From Symbiodinium natans (lineage: Eukaryota; Sar; Dinophyceae; Suessiales; Symbiodiniaceae): a DNA stretch of 51,878 nt. Positions 8,787 to 18,154 of the stretch are shown here, piece after piece (the first letter of the stretch is position 1; every line of letters begins with the position of its first letter). A program made the translations under genes and the position numbers. The DNA is taken from the NCBI GenBank assembly GCA_905221605.1, contig CAJNDS010000467.1, positions 80,001-131,878 on the forward strand, given 5' to 3'. The notes below the pieces were generated by a model. It was not told the origin of the DNA. It worked only from the letters and a program-made list of their open reading frames with translations, and searched no databases.

Positions 8787-8805
8787 TGACCCTAAACCCT
8801 AAACC

Positions 8806-8837
<32 letters not shown>

Positions 8838-8872
8838 ACCCTAAACCCTAAACCCTAAACCCTAAACCCTTC
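8787..8872. repeat. C-rich array with CCCTCAA block
   Basis: CCCTAAA units with an uninterrupted run of about five CCCTCAA units in the middle. Confidence 0.9.
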
Positions 8873-8906
8873 TCCCCGAAACCCCAAACACCCGACGTCC
8901 CCGACT

Positions 8907-8957
8907 GCTGCCAAGGCCCCTGAAGTCCGAGAAGAAAGCTCCCAAGGCGCGGACCTA
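8907..8957 (+). CDS. Candidate short exon
   Basis: Downstream of the C-rich array. The frame reads APEVREESSQGADL and ends at a GT (CCTAG|GTGCTAG). Very short. Confidence 0.28.
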
Positions 8958-9293
8958 GGTGCTAGTGCTTAGGTGCATTTTAAAATGTTCGGGTTTCCCT
9001 AAACCCTATAAACCCTAAACCCTAGGTATCTAGGTGTAGAATTATGTGGAGTGTTTGGGGTTGAGGGTCTGCGAGAGTTCGCGCGGCTCTTAAGAATGGG
9101 GTTAGGATCCTGTAACCAACAAAGCCAAAACCTGCCCCTAAGTTCGAAAAGCCCTAAAACCTACACTCTAAACACCAAACCCTACAGGCGCACCAGGCCC
9201 ATCTGGGGTTGAAGCCCTGTCGGGCCCTATAATAAAACAGACCCATAGACTTCAGGAGAGCATGATAACCAAGCTTAAGCAGAGCAATTTCAG

Positions 9294-9542
9294 CAGCGCA
9301 ACGCCGACCGCCGAACCTTGGATGGCTCATTCGGGCTCGACTTCAGCAAGTATGTGCCTTCGCTCGATGCATCTGCAAACACCAGGGGCTACACTGCTAC
9401 ACCAACTGGGGCATTTTCCCAGGGTTCTGCGGCTGCCATCATTTTAGTGGATTCCTATATTGAATATATTGTGGCAATATGGTATTGTGAAATTTTAGCA
9501 GTACAAGAATATATTCTTTTGTTAGTATCATCATATCTCTAG
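9294..9542 (+). CDS. Open frame, possible exon(s)
   Basis: From an AG at 9292-9293 one frame stays open about 80 codons: QRNADRRTLDGSFGLDFSKY, then VPSLDASANTRGYTATPTG, then a hydrophobic AT-rich end (from about 9440) that is more likely intron. The first 45 codons have balanced composition. No family recognised. Confidence 0.35.
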   Translation, partial: QRNADRRTLDGSFGLDFSKYVPSLDASANTRGYTATPTGAFSQGSAAAIILVDSYIEYIVAIWYCEILAVQEYILLLVSSYL

Positions 9543-9550
9543 CATCCCAG

Positions 9551-9611
9551 GGATATCGCGAATGCCACACTTGCGGCTCTTGTCCTGGACGGCGAGCTAG
9601 CAGCACTATCC
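9551..9611 (+). CDS. Candidate exon
   Basis: An AT/pyrimidine-rich stretch ends in ATCTCTAGCATCCCAG, a good acceptor. The frame then reads DIANATLAALVLDGELAALS and enters a C-rich array at 9612. If this and 9294 belong together, the intron between them lacks telomeric motifs. Confidence 0.4.
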
Positions 9612-9735
9612 GAAACCCTAAACCATAATCCCTAAGCCCTAAACCCTAAACCTTGCCCTCCTTGCCCGACGTTTCGCTGAGCCGTGGCGGTGTAAGCTGG
9701 AGTCGGATTGCATGGCGGAACACCTAGGGGTTTAC

Positions 9736-10075
9736 GAGATTAGGGTTCAGGGTTTAGGGTTCAGGGTTTAGGGTTTAGGGTTTAGGGGTCCCTGGGGGGG
9801 GGGGGGGGGCGGCGATTATAGTCCCCTATTTTCGTACACTCCCACCTCAGCACGTTTGTTGAGTCAGGTGCACTGGGGGCGCACTCGCCGTCAGAAGCCC
9901 CCCTAAACCCTAAACCCTAAACCCTAAACCCTAAACCCTAAACCCTGAACCCTGAACCCTGAACCCTGAACCCTGAACCCTGAACCCTAAACCCTAAACC
10001 CTAAACCCTAAACCCTAAACCCTAAGCCCTAAACCCTAAACCCTAAACCCTAAACCCCCAAACCCCAAATCCGAA
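9736..10075. repeat. G-rich array, poly-G, then long C-rich array with CCCTGAA block
   Basis: TTTAGGG units 9736-9790, a run of about 16 G, spacer, then C-rich array 9899-10075 containing about six consecutive CCCTGAA units inside CCCTAAA. Confidence 0.92.
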
Positions 10076-10091
10076 ACTCCAAGCCCTGCAG

Positions 10092-10160
10092 TCCTTCTGC
10101 CCGACCCTGAAAGTCTTTAAAACGCACCCCGGATGCCAGGAGCCTGAGGCGGATGAGAAG
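10092..10160 (+). CDS. Candidate exon
   Basis: Directly after CCAAGCCCTGCAG. It reads SFCPTLKVFKTHPGCQEPEA then DEK; 23 codons, phase 0 at both ends, with a GC donor (GAGAAG|GCGATC). C-rich array upstream, G-rich array downstream (10193). No family recognised. Confidence 0.48.
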
Positions 10161-10192
10161 GCGATCCGGCTTCGAGGGTTTGTCTTATTTTC

Positions 10193-10312
10193 ACAGGGTT
10201 TAGGGTTTAGGGTTTAGGGTTTAGGGTTTAGGGTTTAGGGTTTAGGGTGTAGGGTGTAGGGTGTAGGGTGTAGGGTGTAGGGTTTAGGGTTTAGGGTTTA
10301 GGGTTTAGGGTT
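10193..10312. repeat. G-rich array with TGTAGGG block
   Basis: TTTAGGG repeats interrupted by five consecutive TGTAGGG units (10245-10280), another local variant block. Confidence 0.92.
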
Positions 10313-10342
10313 CCAAACCCTAAACCAGATTTCAACCTCAAG

Positions 10343-10424
10343 ATTCCCCAACGTCGTCGAAGCCCCAAACAAGCGCTTTTTGGGCAGTTCTTGTGTGTCA
10401 GCAGTGGCGAACGCCTGAACGAGG
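10343..10424 (+). CDS. Candidate exon
   Basis: After TCAACCTCAAG the frame reads IPQRRRSPKQALFGQFLCVS then SGERLNE, with GC soon after. Basic N-terminal part. Product unknown. Confidence 0.38.
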
Positions 10425-10589
10425 GCCCATAAACACTTGAAACCCTAAACCCCGAAACCCAAAGCACCGTAGCCCTCAACATGAATGCGCGAAGCCTTGC
10501 TTGAAGGTTCATGAGTGGTTTTATTCGTAGAGATATGTATACGGATACACTCCAAATAGTGATTGGGGTTGTCGGCTTAGCTTTACTCC

Positions 10590-10625
10590 CTGGTTCTTAG
10601 TAGGGAATTCCCTACTGAGAACCAG
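10590..10625. mobile_element. Family D: bare 36-bp palindrome
   Basis: CTGGTTCTTAGTAGGGAA joined directly to TTCCCTACTGAGAACCAG: both arms with no loop, one mismatch. The same arm ends the elements at 6650 and 37810. Confidence 0.85.
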
Positions 10626-10844
10626 CCAGTTTGAGCCCTCAAGCCATTTCAACTCTCAGCCTCAACCCTCCCTCCCCCCCCCCCCTTTCCCCAGCACGCA
10701 AGAAAAATCAACTCAGGACCCTACACACTGTTTCCCCTCAAGCCCCATAAGCCCGAAGAAACCCGAAGAACCCTTCTAACCCTTCAAAAACCCCCAAGAG
10801 GCTTGTAAAAGCCCCAAGAGCCTGAAGAGCCCCTGAAACCCTAG

Positions 10845-11050
10845 ACCCTGAACCCTAAACCCGAAACCCTAAACCCTAAACCCTAGACCCTAAACCCTAA
10901 ACCCTAAACCCTAAACCCTAAACCTTTGGGTGCAGGAAGACTCCGGCGAGTCGGACGTAGACCTGACGAAGGCCGGCGTGGAGGTTAGGGCTTTTGGAGG
11001 GTTTAGGGTTTAGGGTTAAGGGTTTAGGCTTTAGGGTTTAGGGTTTGGAG
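10845..11050. repeat. C-rich array, 48-base island, G-rich array
   Basis: (CCCTAAA)n 10845-10925 and (TTTAGGG)n 10997-11050 around the island at 10936-10983. One of the clearest examples of opposed arrays facing a candidate exon. Confidence 0.92.
10936..10983 (+). CDS. Candidate exon: acidic segment
   Basis: CAG before, GTTAGG after, 48 bases, 16 codons reading EDSGESDVDLTKAGVE; phase 0 at both ends with canonical AG/GT. No family recognised. Confidence 0.48.
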
Positions 11051-11202
11051 ATTTCTCGGGTGTCCTTAGAGCTTTTTGTGTGTCTGTTTTTTGAGTTTCA
11101 GATCTTTTCGGGTCATTAGTTTCTTTTTGTGTGTTTCTGTAGGGTGTCTCGGGTTTCTTGGCCCGCTCCGATCTCCCCAACCCTTCGATCCCATACGGCT
11201 AG

Positions 11203-11241
11203 GCGAAAAGCTTGTTGTTCAATGCACTCTCTGGATTTCGG
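11203..11241 (+). CDS. Candidate exon
   Basis: After a pyrimidine-rich stretch ending ACGGCTAG the frame reads EKLVVQCTLWIS and ends at GGTTTAGGG, the start of a G-rich array (11242-11300). Confidence 0.38.
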
Positions 11242-11399
11242 GTTTAGGGTTTAGGGTTTAGGGTTTAGGGTTTAGGGTTTAGGGTTTAGGGTTTAGGGTT
11301 GTTTAGGACTTAGCTGCACATCGCGACCAGAGCCTTTGAAGCCCAAAGCCTTTTCAATCGTCTTCAGGGCTTTCGGGGGTTTGCTCAGAGACATCCAAG

Positions 11400-11510
11400 C
11401 TGCGGGGGGAGAGGCCGTACACGCTACTGATCCCTGCAAGCGCTAAAGCCAAAGAACAAGAAGCTGTAAACCCCCCAAACCAGCGGCAAGCACCCACAAA
11501 GAAACAATGA
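11400..11510 (+). CDS. Candidate exon with stop
   Basis: After ACATCCAAG the frame reads LRGERPYTLLIPASAKAKEQ then EAVNPPNQRQAPTKKQ and stops at TGA 11508. Could be a terminal exon. The minus strand is open as well, so confidence is low. Confidence 0.3.
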   Translation: MRGERPYTLLIPASAKAKEQEAVNPPNQRQAPTKKQ

Positions 11511-11714
11511 AGTACTGCCCTATTTTCCTTGTCTTGGGGTTTGGAACTCATATTATATTGAAGCCCTACAAAAGGAAGGGCACACGTTGTATCCTCAGCT
11601 TGCAAAACAACATAAGAATCCTGAGCCCCAAGCCCTAAACCTTACAAGCCCTTGGCGCGCGAAACCCAAAACCCTAAACCCTAAACCCAAAACCCGTGTA
11701 AGCCCTAGGTACAG

Positions 11715-11741
11715 GAGGAGATCAACTTCGCTGACATCTGA
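11715..11741 (+). CDS. Possible tiny terminal exon
   Basis: After GTACAG: EEINFADI then TGA. It follows a C-rich cluster. Too short to be sure. Confidence 0.22.
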   Translation, partial: EEINFADI

Positions 11742-11801
11742 GTGGCCGAGGTAGGTCTGCGACGTGGGTTCGGAGGCTCCCAGGATGAACACAAAACACT
11801 T

Positions 11802-12110
11802 AAACCCTAAACCCTAAACCCTAAAACCTAAACCCTAAACCCTAAACCCTAAACCCCAAACCCTAAACCCTAAACCCTAAACCCTAAACCCTAAACCCTA
11901 AACCCTAAACCCTAAACCCTAAACCCTGGCTGGCCGAACCCACCTGGCAGCTCGGCCTCTCACGCCCGCGGTGGGCAGCCGCGATGCGGCACTGGAGTCT
12001 GGCATTGCGGAGGGTTTAGGGTTTAGGGTTTAGGGTTTAGGGTTTGGGGTTTAGGGTTGGTGTAGGGTTTAGGGTTTAGGAGTTAGGGTTTAGATCTTGT
12101 CGAGTTTAGG
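11802..12110. repeat. C-rich array, island, G-rich array
   Basis: (CCCTAAA)n 11802-11927 and (TTTAGGG)n 12014-12110 on either side of the island at 11951-12013. Confidence 0.92.
11951..12013 (+). CDS. Candidate exon
   Basis: CACCTGGCAG before, GTTTAGGG after; 63 bases, 21 codons, phase 0 at both ends, reading LGLSRPRWAAAMRHWSLALR. Canonical AG/GT, and the donor GT is the first repeat of the G-rich array. Confidence 0.48.
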
Positions 12111-12138
12111 GTTTAAGGTCCTTGGGCTTTCTACCCAG

Positions 12139-12248
12139 CTTGTCCTTAAGGCGCGGATACTTCTCATGCTCCAGCGCATCGATGCTGTCCTTGGCGTACT
12201 GCAAGTCAGGCACCCGACGAAGAGCAGGCAAAAGTCGACACTGAAAGG
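12139..12248 (+). CDS. Candidate exon followed by a family A element acting as intron
   Basis: After TTTCTACCCAG the frame reads LVLKARILLMLQRIDAVLGV then LQVRHPTKSRQKSTLK and ends in phase 2 at the GT that starts the palindromic element 12249-12422. Weakly similar in pattern to the end of a BAG domain (leucine-rich helix, LDxV, then basic residues); I do not name it on that basis. Confidence 0.5.
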
Positions 12249-12422
12249 GTCTACTTGGAGGTTCATGGATCCTTATAACCCCCAGCTATAACTATACTTA
12301 CAAGCCCCCTAAGTGTTTTAAGTAGGTTATAAAGTAGACTTATATATATATATATATATATATTTATTTATTTATATTTATATTTATATTTTTGTTATCA
12401 GCACCCATGAACCTCCAAGTAG
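12249..12422. mobile_element. Family A element, GT...AG ended, with (TA)n core
   Basis: Begins GTCTACTTGGAGGTTCATGG and ends CCATGAACCTCCAAGTAG, perfect inverted ends. The core contains (TA)n at 12341-12362 and T-rich sequence. Removing 12249-12422 as a GT-AG intron keeps the surrounding frame open. Confidence 0.8.
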
Positions 12423-12507
12423 GGTTCAAGGTTTCAGGCTTGATATTTATCACCTGGCTGATTTAGGGTATGCAAGAGACAGTTTTCGGTCTCCCTCGTT
12501 TGTATAG
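12423..12507 (+). CDS. Candidate exon continuing the frame after the family A element
   Basis: The first base completes the codon left by the exon ending at 12248; the frame then reads VQGFRLDIYHLADLGYARDS then FRSPSFV and stops at TAG 12505. Twenty-eight further codons in phase across the element are better than expected by chance, but only modestly. Confidence 0.45.
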
Positions 12508-12638
12508 AAGCTTTCGGGTTCAGGGTTTAGGGAACCCTCAAACTACACCCCACCAGAAACAAGGCCCCGAATAGCCTTGAGTCCTTAGTGTTCAGCCATA
12601 TTTCGGGTAGGAAGAGGGTGGGGGGGTGGGGGGGGGGG

Positions 12639-12769
12639 GTATTTGGAGGTTCATAGGCCATGGGTACTTATCACCCCCAAATTATAAGTCTACTTATAAC
12701 CAACCTACTTAGGAGACTTAGGGGCGCCTGATAAGTCTAGTTGTAACTGGTGGTGTAAGCTCCAAGTAG
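12639..12769. mobile_element. Family A element, subfamily with ACTTAGGAGACTTAGG core
   Basis: Begins GTATTTGGAGGTTCAT, ends AGCTCCAAGTAG. The interior AATTATAAGTCTACTTATAAC and ACTTAGGAGACTTAGGGG are shared with 49803-49896. Preceded by a poly-G run. Confidence 0.7.
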
Positions 12770-12819
12770 TTTGGAGGGGTAGTTGGGGATTAGCTCTTTT
12801 CGGCAGACCAAGTCCTAAA

Positions 12820-13195
12820 CACTAAACCCTAAACCCTAAACCCTAAACCCTAAACCCTAAACCCTAAGCCCTAAGCCCTAAGCCCTAAGCCCTAAACCCT
12901 AAACCCTTAACCTTACACCCCAAAGGCCCAAAGCTTGATGTAGGCTTAGGGGCCATGAAGTTTTTTCTCTTTTCTTTTTTTAATTGGGGGGGGGGGGGGT
13001 TCGAGGCATGTTCGCATGGCTTCGCCGTCCTTGTCCTCAAGCTTCCTTAGCGGGGTCAGCCCGCGGGTAGGGTTTAGGGTTTTAGGGTTTTAGGGTTTTT
13101 TGGGTTTTAGGGTTTTGGGGTTTTAGGGTTGTAGGGTTTAGGGTTTAGGGTTTGGGGTTTGGGGTTTAGGGTTTTGGGTCCAGGGATTAGGGTGT
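12820..13195. repeat. C-rich array with CCCTAAG block; poly-G; G-rich array
   Basis: C-rich array 12820-12910 with five CCCTAAG units, spacer with T-rich and poly-G (12987-13000), a short GC-rich island, then degenerate TTTTAGGG array 13070-13195. Confidence 0.85.
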
Positions 13196-13233
13196 GGGGT
13201 TTGGGGGGTTTGTAAGCGCCCGAGAAGCGCGAG

Positions 13234-13294
13234 CCCTGAAGCCTCCGAAATGAACCTCGCACCTGAATCTTGCGCGGAAGCACCGATGTGGGAA
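13234..13294 (+). CDS. Candidate exon
   Basis: Frame PEASEMNLAPESCAEAPMWE ending before GTTTAC (canonical GT). The minus strand is also open. Product unknown. Confidence 0.35.
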
Positions 13295-13494
13295 GTTTAC
13301 GAAACTAAGGGGCCCCCTAGAGGATTCCCTTGTAGTAAGGATCCCAATAAGGTATATACCCCCCCCCCCCCCATTTTTCAACACACCCCCAATACCCTAA
13401 GCCTCAGACATTCCGTTTAAGGGCACCCTCCGAAGCTGAAGCTGCACCTTACATTACGTAGCCTCTCTGCATACCTAAGCCAGGACCAAGATAT

Positions 13495-13815
13495 CCTAAA
13501 CCCTAAATTAAACCCTAAACCCTAAACCCTAAACCCTAAACCCTAAACCCTAAACCCTAAACCCTAAACCCTAAACCCTAAACCCTAAACCCTAAACCCT
13601 AGGGCCCCCCCCCACAAGCCGCCCAAAATTATCCCCCTTGCGCTCCTTGGAGCGCCCCCTCAGTAATTCACGCGCGCCATGCCGGACGCACTTCAGCTGG
13701 TGGCCCTCCAGGTGCCCTGGGTTTAGGGTTGAGGGTTTAGGGTTTAGGGTTCAGGATTTAGGGTTCAGGGTTTAGGGTTTAGGGTTCAGGGTTCAGGGTT
13801 CAGGGTTTAGGGTGC
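13495..13815. repeat. C-rich array, island, G-rich array
   Basis: (CCCTAAA)n 13495-13602, island 13603-13719, then (TTTAGGG)n with TTCAGGG variants 13720-13815. Confidence 0.92.
13679..13711 (+). CDS. Possible first exon
   Basis: ATG in GCGCCATGC reads MPDALQLVALQ and meets GTGCCC, so it could be an initiating exon with a canonical donor. Eleven codons only. Confidence 0.28.
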
Positions 13816-13894
13816 CCTAAACCTAGGAGCTGGGACTCAAGGTTCTCCGGGCCTGGGCCTCTCTGAGCCCCGTCAGCTGGGAGAGTCACAGGTT

Positions 13895-14610
13895 TAGGTG
13901 TCAGGCTTTAGGGTTTGGGGTTTAGGGTTTAGGCCTTGGGTTTAGGGTTTAGGGTTCAGGGTTTAGAGTTTAGGCTTCAGGCTTTAGGCTTTTGGCTTTG
14001 GCTTTAGGCTTTAGGCTTTAGGCTTTAGGGTTTAGGGTTTGGGGTTTCGGGTTTACGGTTTAGGCTTTAGGGTTTGGGCTTTAGGCTTTAGGCTTTAGGG
14101 TTTAGGCATTTCGCTTTAGGCTTTAGGCTTTAGGGTTTAGGCTTTAGGCTTCGGCTTTAGGCTTTAGGCCTTAGGCCTTAGTCTTTAGCTTCAGGCTTTA
14201 GGCTTTAGGCTTTAGGGTTTGGGGTTTAGGCTTTTGGGTTTAGGGTTTAGGCATTAGGCATTAGGCATTAGGCTTTAGGCTTTAGGGTATAGGGTTTCGG
14301 GTTTAGGCTTTAGGGTTTGTTTAGGCTTTAGGGTTTAGGCTGTAGGCTTTAGGCCTCAGGCTTTAGGCTTTAGGCTTTAGGCTTTAGGCTTTAGGCTTTA
14401 GGCTTTAGGCTTTAGGCTTTCGGGATTCGGGTTTAGGCTTTAGGGTTTAGGGTTTAGGGTTTAGGCTTTAGGCTGTAGGGTTTAGGCTTTAGGCTTTCGG
14501 CTTTAGGCTTTAGGGTTTGAGGTTTAGGTTTCAGGGTTTAGGGTTTAGGCATTAGGCATTAGGCATTGCGCTTTAGGCTTTAGGGTTCAGGGTTTCGGTT
14601 TTGGGGCTTA
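13895..14610. repeat. Long variant array dominated by TTTAGGC
   Basis: About 100 units, mostly TTTAGGC rather than TTTAGGG, with CATTAGG, TTTCGG and TTTTGG variants in local runs. No coding potential. The largest telomere-variant block in the window. Confidence 0.93.
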
Positions 14611-14886
14611 GGAACTATATTGTTCTTTGATAAAGCCCAAGGGAATTAAATAGTATTGTTATTAAGGTTCTAAGGGGATCCTAAGCCCCAAGCCCTAAAC
14701 CCTAAACCCTTAGCCCTAAACCCTGAACCCTAAACCCTCAACCCTAACCCCTGAACCCTAAACCCCAAACCCCAAACCGCAAACCCCAAGCCCCAAACCC
14801 TAAGCCCTAAACCCTAGCAAACCCCGGGGTCTTTACAGACGGGGTTTGTTTTATTGAGCCAACAAACTTGAACGTTCGGATGCAGA

Positions 14887-14990
14887 TTACTTGGAGGTTC
14901 AGGGTAACCCACTTATAAGCCCCTCAAGTGCCCTAATATGTGTGGGTTATAAGTACAGCTATAATTGGTTAATAAGTACCATGAGCCTTG
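14887..14990. mobile_element. Family A element, right end truncated
   Basis: Starts TACTTGGAGGTTCAGGG, has TTATAAGTACAGCTATAATTGG and ends near GTACCATGAGCC without the last arm bases. Preceded by TTCGGATGCAG. Confidence 0.65.
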
Positions 14991-15044
14991 TTTTTGGTTG
15001 GGTGCCTTCGGTGGATTGCAATAGCAGAGCTACTCCGTGGTTGG

Positions 15045-15760
15045 AAAGGTAAGATTTTCCAAGAGGCTGGAAGAGACCCTCAGCCCTAAGACCCCAACAC
15101 CATAAAACCCCAAACCCTAAACCACAATTTTAAGCCCGATTAAGAAACAAACTGAAGCGCTGAGGCCCTGAACCCCCCCCCCCCCCCCCCGCCCCGAGCC
15201 TTCAGAAAGCTAGCCCTAAACCCCAAACCCCAAACCCTAAACGCCAAACCCTAAACCCTAAACCCCAAACCCTAAACCCTAAACCCTAAACCCCAAACCC
15301 TAAACCCTAAACCCTAAACCCCAAACCCCAAACCCTCCCCCGAAGCGCTTGCCAGGAGGGGCTCGGAGGTCCATGGAGGCCACCTTCGGGTCAATTTAGG
15401 GTTTAGGGTTTAGGGTTTAGGGTTAGCTTCGGGGATTTTGGGGGTCGTAGGCATTGTTTAGGGGGCTTGAAGGGGCTTGAAGGTGCTCAGGGTTTAGGGT
15501 TTAGCGTTTCGGGATAGGGGTTTGGGGCTTGGTGAGGGTTTAGGCTTACGTAGTCCAATCACATAAACCCCCCTAGAACCCCCGAACCCCTAAAACCCTG
15601 AATTCTACCCCCGAGCTCCCAAAAAACTCCAGACCCTGCCTAAACCCTAAACCCTAAACCCTAAACCCTAAACCCTAAACCCTAAACCCTAAACCCTAAA
15701 CCCTAAACCCTAAACCCTAAACCCTAAACCCTAAACCCTAAACCCTAAACCCTAAACCTT
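15045..15760. repeat. C-rich arrays, poly-C and small island
   Basis: Poly-C 15175-15193, C-rich 15210-15335 mixing CCCCAAA and CCCTAAA, island 15340-15395 (CTTGCCAG before, CTTCGG|GTCAAT after), G-rich 15396-15430, then a long perfect (CCCTAAA)n 15630-15758 that receives the element below. No confident gene. Confidence 0.85.
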
Positions 15761-15857
15761 ATACCAGATATCAGCCTCTTTAAGTTGGGGCAAATGTCAG
15801 GCAAGCAAATTGGCGTCGGAAGTCACGTAGGGTATCGCGTAAATGTTCACGTAAATG

Positions 15858-15971
15858 AATTGGCTCCTGTAAGCAATCACGTAAAGATTCACGTAAATTT
15901 TCTATCACACACCACTTTGTGTTATAGAAAATTTGCGTGAACCTTTTCGTGATTGCTTACAGGAGCCAATT
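15858..15971. repeat. Nested 114-bp hairpin
   Basis: AATTGGCTCCTGTAAGCAAT at the left is matched exactly by its reverse complement at the right (24 bp perfect). Inner arms AAATTTTCTAT / ATAGAAAATTT also pair. A small hairpin element inside the larger one. Confidence 0.88.
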
Positions 15972-16051
15972 GATACAAAATCGCTTGGTTTTTAAGCCTT
16001 AGGCCCGGAGTGGGGGGTGGGGGGGGGAGGGGTGGTGCTGCAATTTAGGAG

Positions 16052-17252
16052 TTTAATGGCCGCTCTGGGGCGCCCATTAAACACAGGGTTGAGGGTTGAG
16101 GGTTTAATGACAATCGCCTGGCGGTGGTCATTAAACAAAAGGGTTTGGGGTTTAGGCGTTTCATGGCCATCGCCTGGCGGTGGTTATTAAACAAAAGGGT
16201 TTAGGGTTTAGGCGTTTAATGGCCATCGCCTGGCAGTGGCCATTAAACAGGGTGTCAGGGCTCTTAGACAACCTTGGGTTTAGATCTCGGGTTTGGGGCT
16301 CGGGTTTAGGGTTTAATGGCCATCGCCTGGCGGTGGTCATTAACAAGGTTGGAGGGCCTGCGCTTCGGGGCTGGGGTTTAGGGTTTCTAGGTGTTTTGGG
16401 GTTTAGGCTTCTAGGATCGCCTGACGGTGGTCATTAAACAGTGTCAGGGCTCTTAGCCAACCTTGGGTTTAGGTCTCGGGTTTAGGAATTTTGGGCTAAG
16501 CGGCTTAGGTTTAAGCACTGTTGCTCCATGTCGGCCGCGGTGCGGCTGCTTAGGCTTTAGGGGTTAGGTCCTCCAACCCTGAACCCTTAAACCCCCTAAA
16601 CCCACCTTAAAAGGGAAAGGGTTTAGGGTTTAATGACCATCGCCTGGCGGTGGTCATTAAACAGGTTGGTTGGAGGGCTTGCGCTTCGGGGCTGGGTTTC
16701 AGGGTTTACGTCGTTTAGGGTTTAGGGTTTATGCAGGTGTGTTGCTCTAGGCTGGTGAAACTTGGCTGCGGAGCCACTTTTCGTGTATCTTGAAGAGTAC
16801 AAAGAGGGTTGCCCCATCGCCTGGCGGTGGCCATTAAACAGGGTGTCAGGGCTCTTAGACAACCTTGGGTTTAGATCTCGGGTTTGGGGCTCGGGTTTAG
16901 GGTTTAATGGCCATCGCCTGGCGGTGGTCATTAACAAGGTTGGAGGGCCTACGCTTCGGGGCTGGGGTTTAGGGTTTCTAGGTGTTTTGGGGTTTAGGCT
17001 TCTAGGATCGCCTGACGGTGGTCATTAAACAGTGTCAGGGCTCTTAGCCAACCTTGGGTTTAGGTCTCGGGTTTAGGAATTTTGGGCTAAGCGGCTTAGG
17101 TTTAAGCACTGTTGCTCCATGTCGGCCGCGGTGCGGCTGCTTAGGCTTTAGGGGTTAGGTCCTCCAACCCTGAACCCTTAAACCCCCTAAACCCACCTTA
17201 AAAGGGAAAGGGTTTAGGGTTTAATGACCATCGCCTGGCGGTGGTCATTAAA
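16052..17252. repeat. Dispersed short palindrome TTTAATGRCCATCGCC...
   Basis: About ten copies of a near-palindrome of 33 bases: TTTAATGACCATCGCC followed by TGGCGGTGGTCATTAAA (for example 16103-16136, 16159-16192, 16215-16248, 16312-16344, and others to 17252). Some copies have changes on both arms. Spacing is irregular. Confidence 0.85.
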
Positions 17253-17406
17253 CAGGTTGGTTGGAGGGCTTGCGCTTCGGGGCTGGGTTTCAGGGTTTAC
17301 GTCGTTTAGGGTTTAGGGTTTATGCAGGTGTGTTGCTCTAGGCTGGTGAAACTTGGCTGCGGAGCCACTTTTCGTGTATCTTGAAGAGTACAAAAAGGGT
17401 TGCCCC
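16225..17406. repeat. 591-bp tandem duplication
   Basis: 16225-16815 and 16816-17406 are nearly identical with an offset of 591 bases, both ending in TTCGTGTATCTTGAAGAGTA..GGTTGCCCC. Open frames here are repeat translations. Confidence 0.9.
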
Positions 17407-17545
17407 AAAACCGTTTAAAACCGTTTTGGAGCGCCCCAGTGTGCCGGCAAAACCGTTTTAAAACCGTTTTTAATAGTTTTGAATAGTTTTGGATTTTTGA
17501 CCCCATTTACGGTGCCCCAAAACCGTTTAAAACCGTTTTGCAGCC
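17406..17545. repeat. AAAACCGTTT inverted/direct repeat cluster
   Basis: CCCCAAAACCGTTTAAAACC motifs occur three times, each itself palindromic around TTTAAA. Non-coding. Confidence 0.8.
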
Positions 17546-17584
17546 ACCCAAAAAAGCACCATATAGCAACTGCAATGTAACCAT

Positions 17585-18154
17585 ATGAATGCTTTACAAC
17601 ATCGTGATCATCGTGGCATAAATGGAAGTATGTGGTTATTCCAGATGAAACAGGAGGTGGTCTATGAAGAAACAATTTTACTTTCCTCTGAAAGTCGAGA
17701 CTTTGGTTCTTCGACACAACGAGTTCTGAAACTACTTTTCTCTAATCAACAAATTCCATGGGTGCTACGTTTTACCCATAGTCTAAGAATCTTTTGGCCC
17801 GCGAAAGTGCGCCAAAGAATGCTGGCGGCCTTCGAAACGAAGGGATGCTCTACGGCGTTATTAAGCCAAAGGGCAACAGAAACCTTTGCGCCAGGCATGC
17901 GAAAAGCTGGAATCTCCAGCTCCAGGCGCGCTTTTGGCCCGCGAAAGTGCGCCAGGGGATGCTGGCGGCCTTCGAAACGAACGGATGCTCTACAGTGTTA
18001 TAGAGCCAAAGGGCAACAGAAACCTGTGTGCCAGGCATGCAAAAAGCTGGAATCTCCAGCTCCAGGCGCGCTTTTGGCCCGCGAAAGTGCGCCAGGGGAT
18101 GCTGGCGGCCTTCGAAACGAAGGGACGCTGTGTGGTGGCTCTACCTACACATAG
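17585..18154 (+). CDS. Hypothetical ORF inside the TIR element
   Basis: ATG-led frame of 189 codons. The first 65 or so (MNALQHRDHRGINGSMWLFQ onward) are unique, AT-rich and of balanced composition. The rest is translation of the 140-bp repeats, whose length is not a multiple of three, so later repeats shift frame. Not recognised; may be an accident. Confidence 0.22.
   Translation: MNALQHRDHRGINGSMWLFQMKQEVVYEETILLSSESRDFGSSTQRVLKLLFSNQQIPWVLRFTHSLRIFWPAKVRQRMLAAFETKGCSTALLSQRATETFAPGMRKAGISSSRRAFGPRKCARGCWRPSKRTDALQCYRAKGQQKPVCQACKKLESPAPGALLARESAPGDAGGLRNEGTLCGGSTYT

Noticed and set aside
12139-12248. BAG domain
   Set aside because: The leucine-rich helix and basic tail are reminiscent, but the match is too short and lacks enough conserved positions to name.
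16052-17252. CRISPR-like array of palindromic repeats
   Set aside because: Spacing is irregular, much of it is a segmental duplication, the host is a eukaryote and there are no cas genes.
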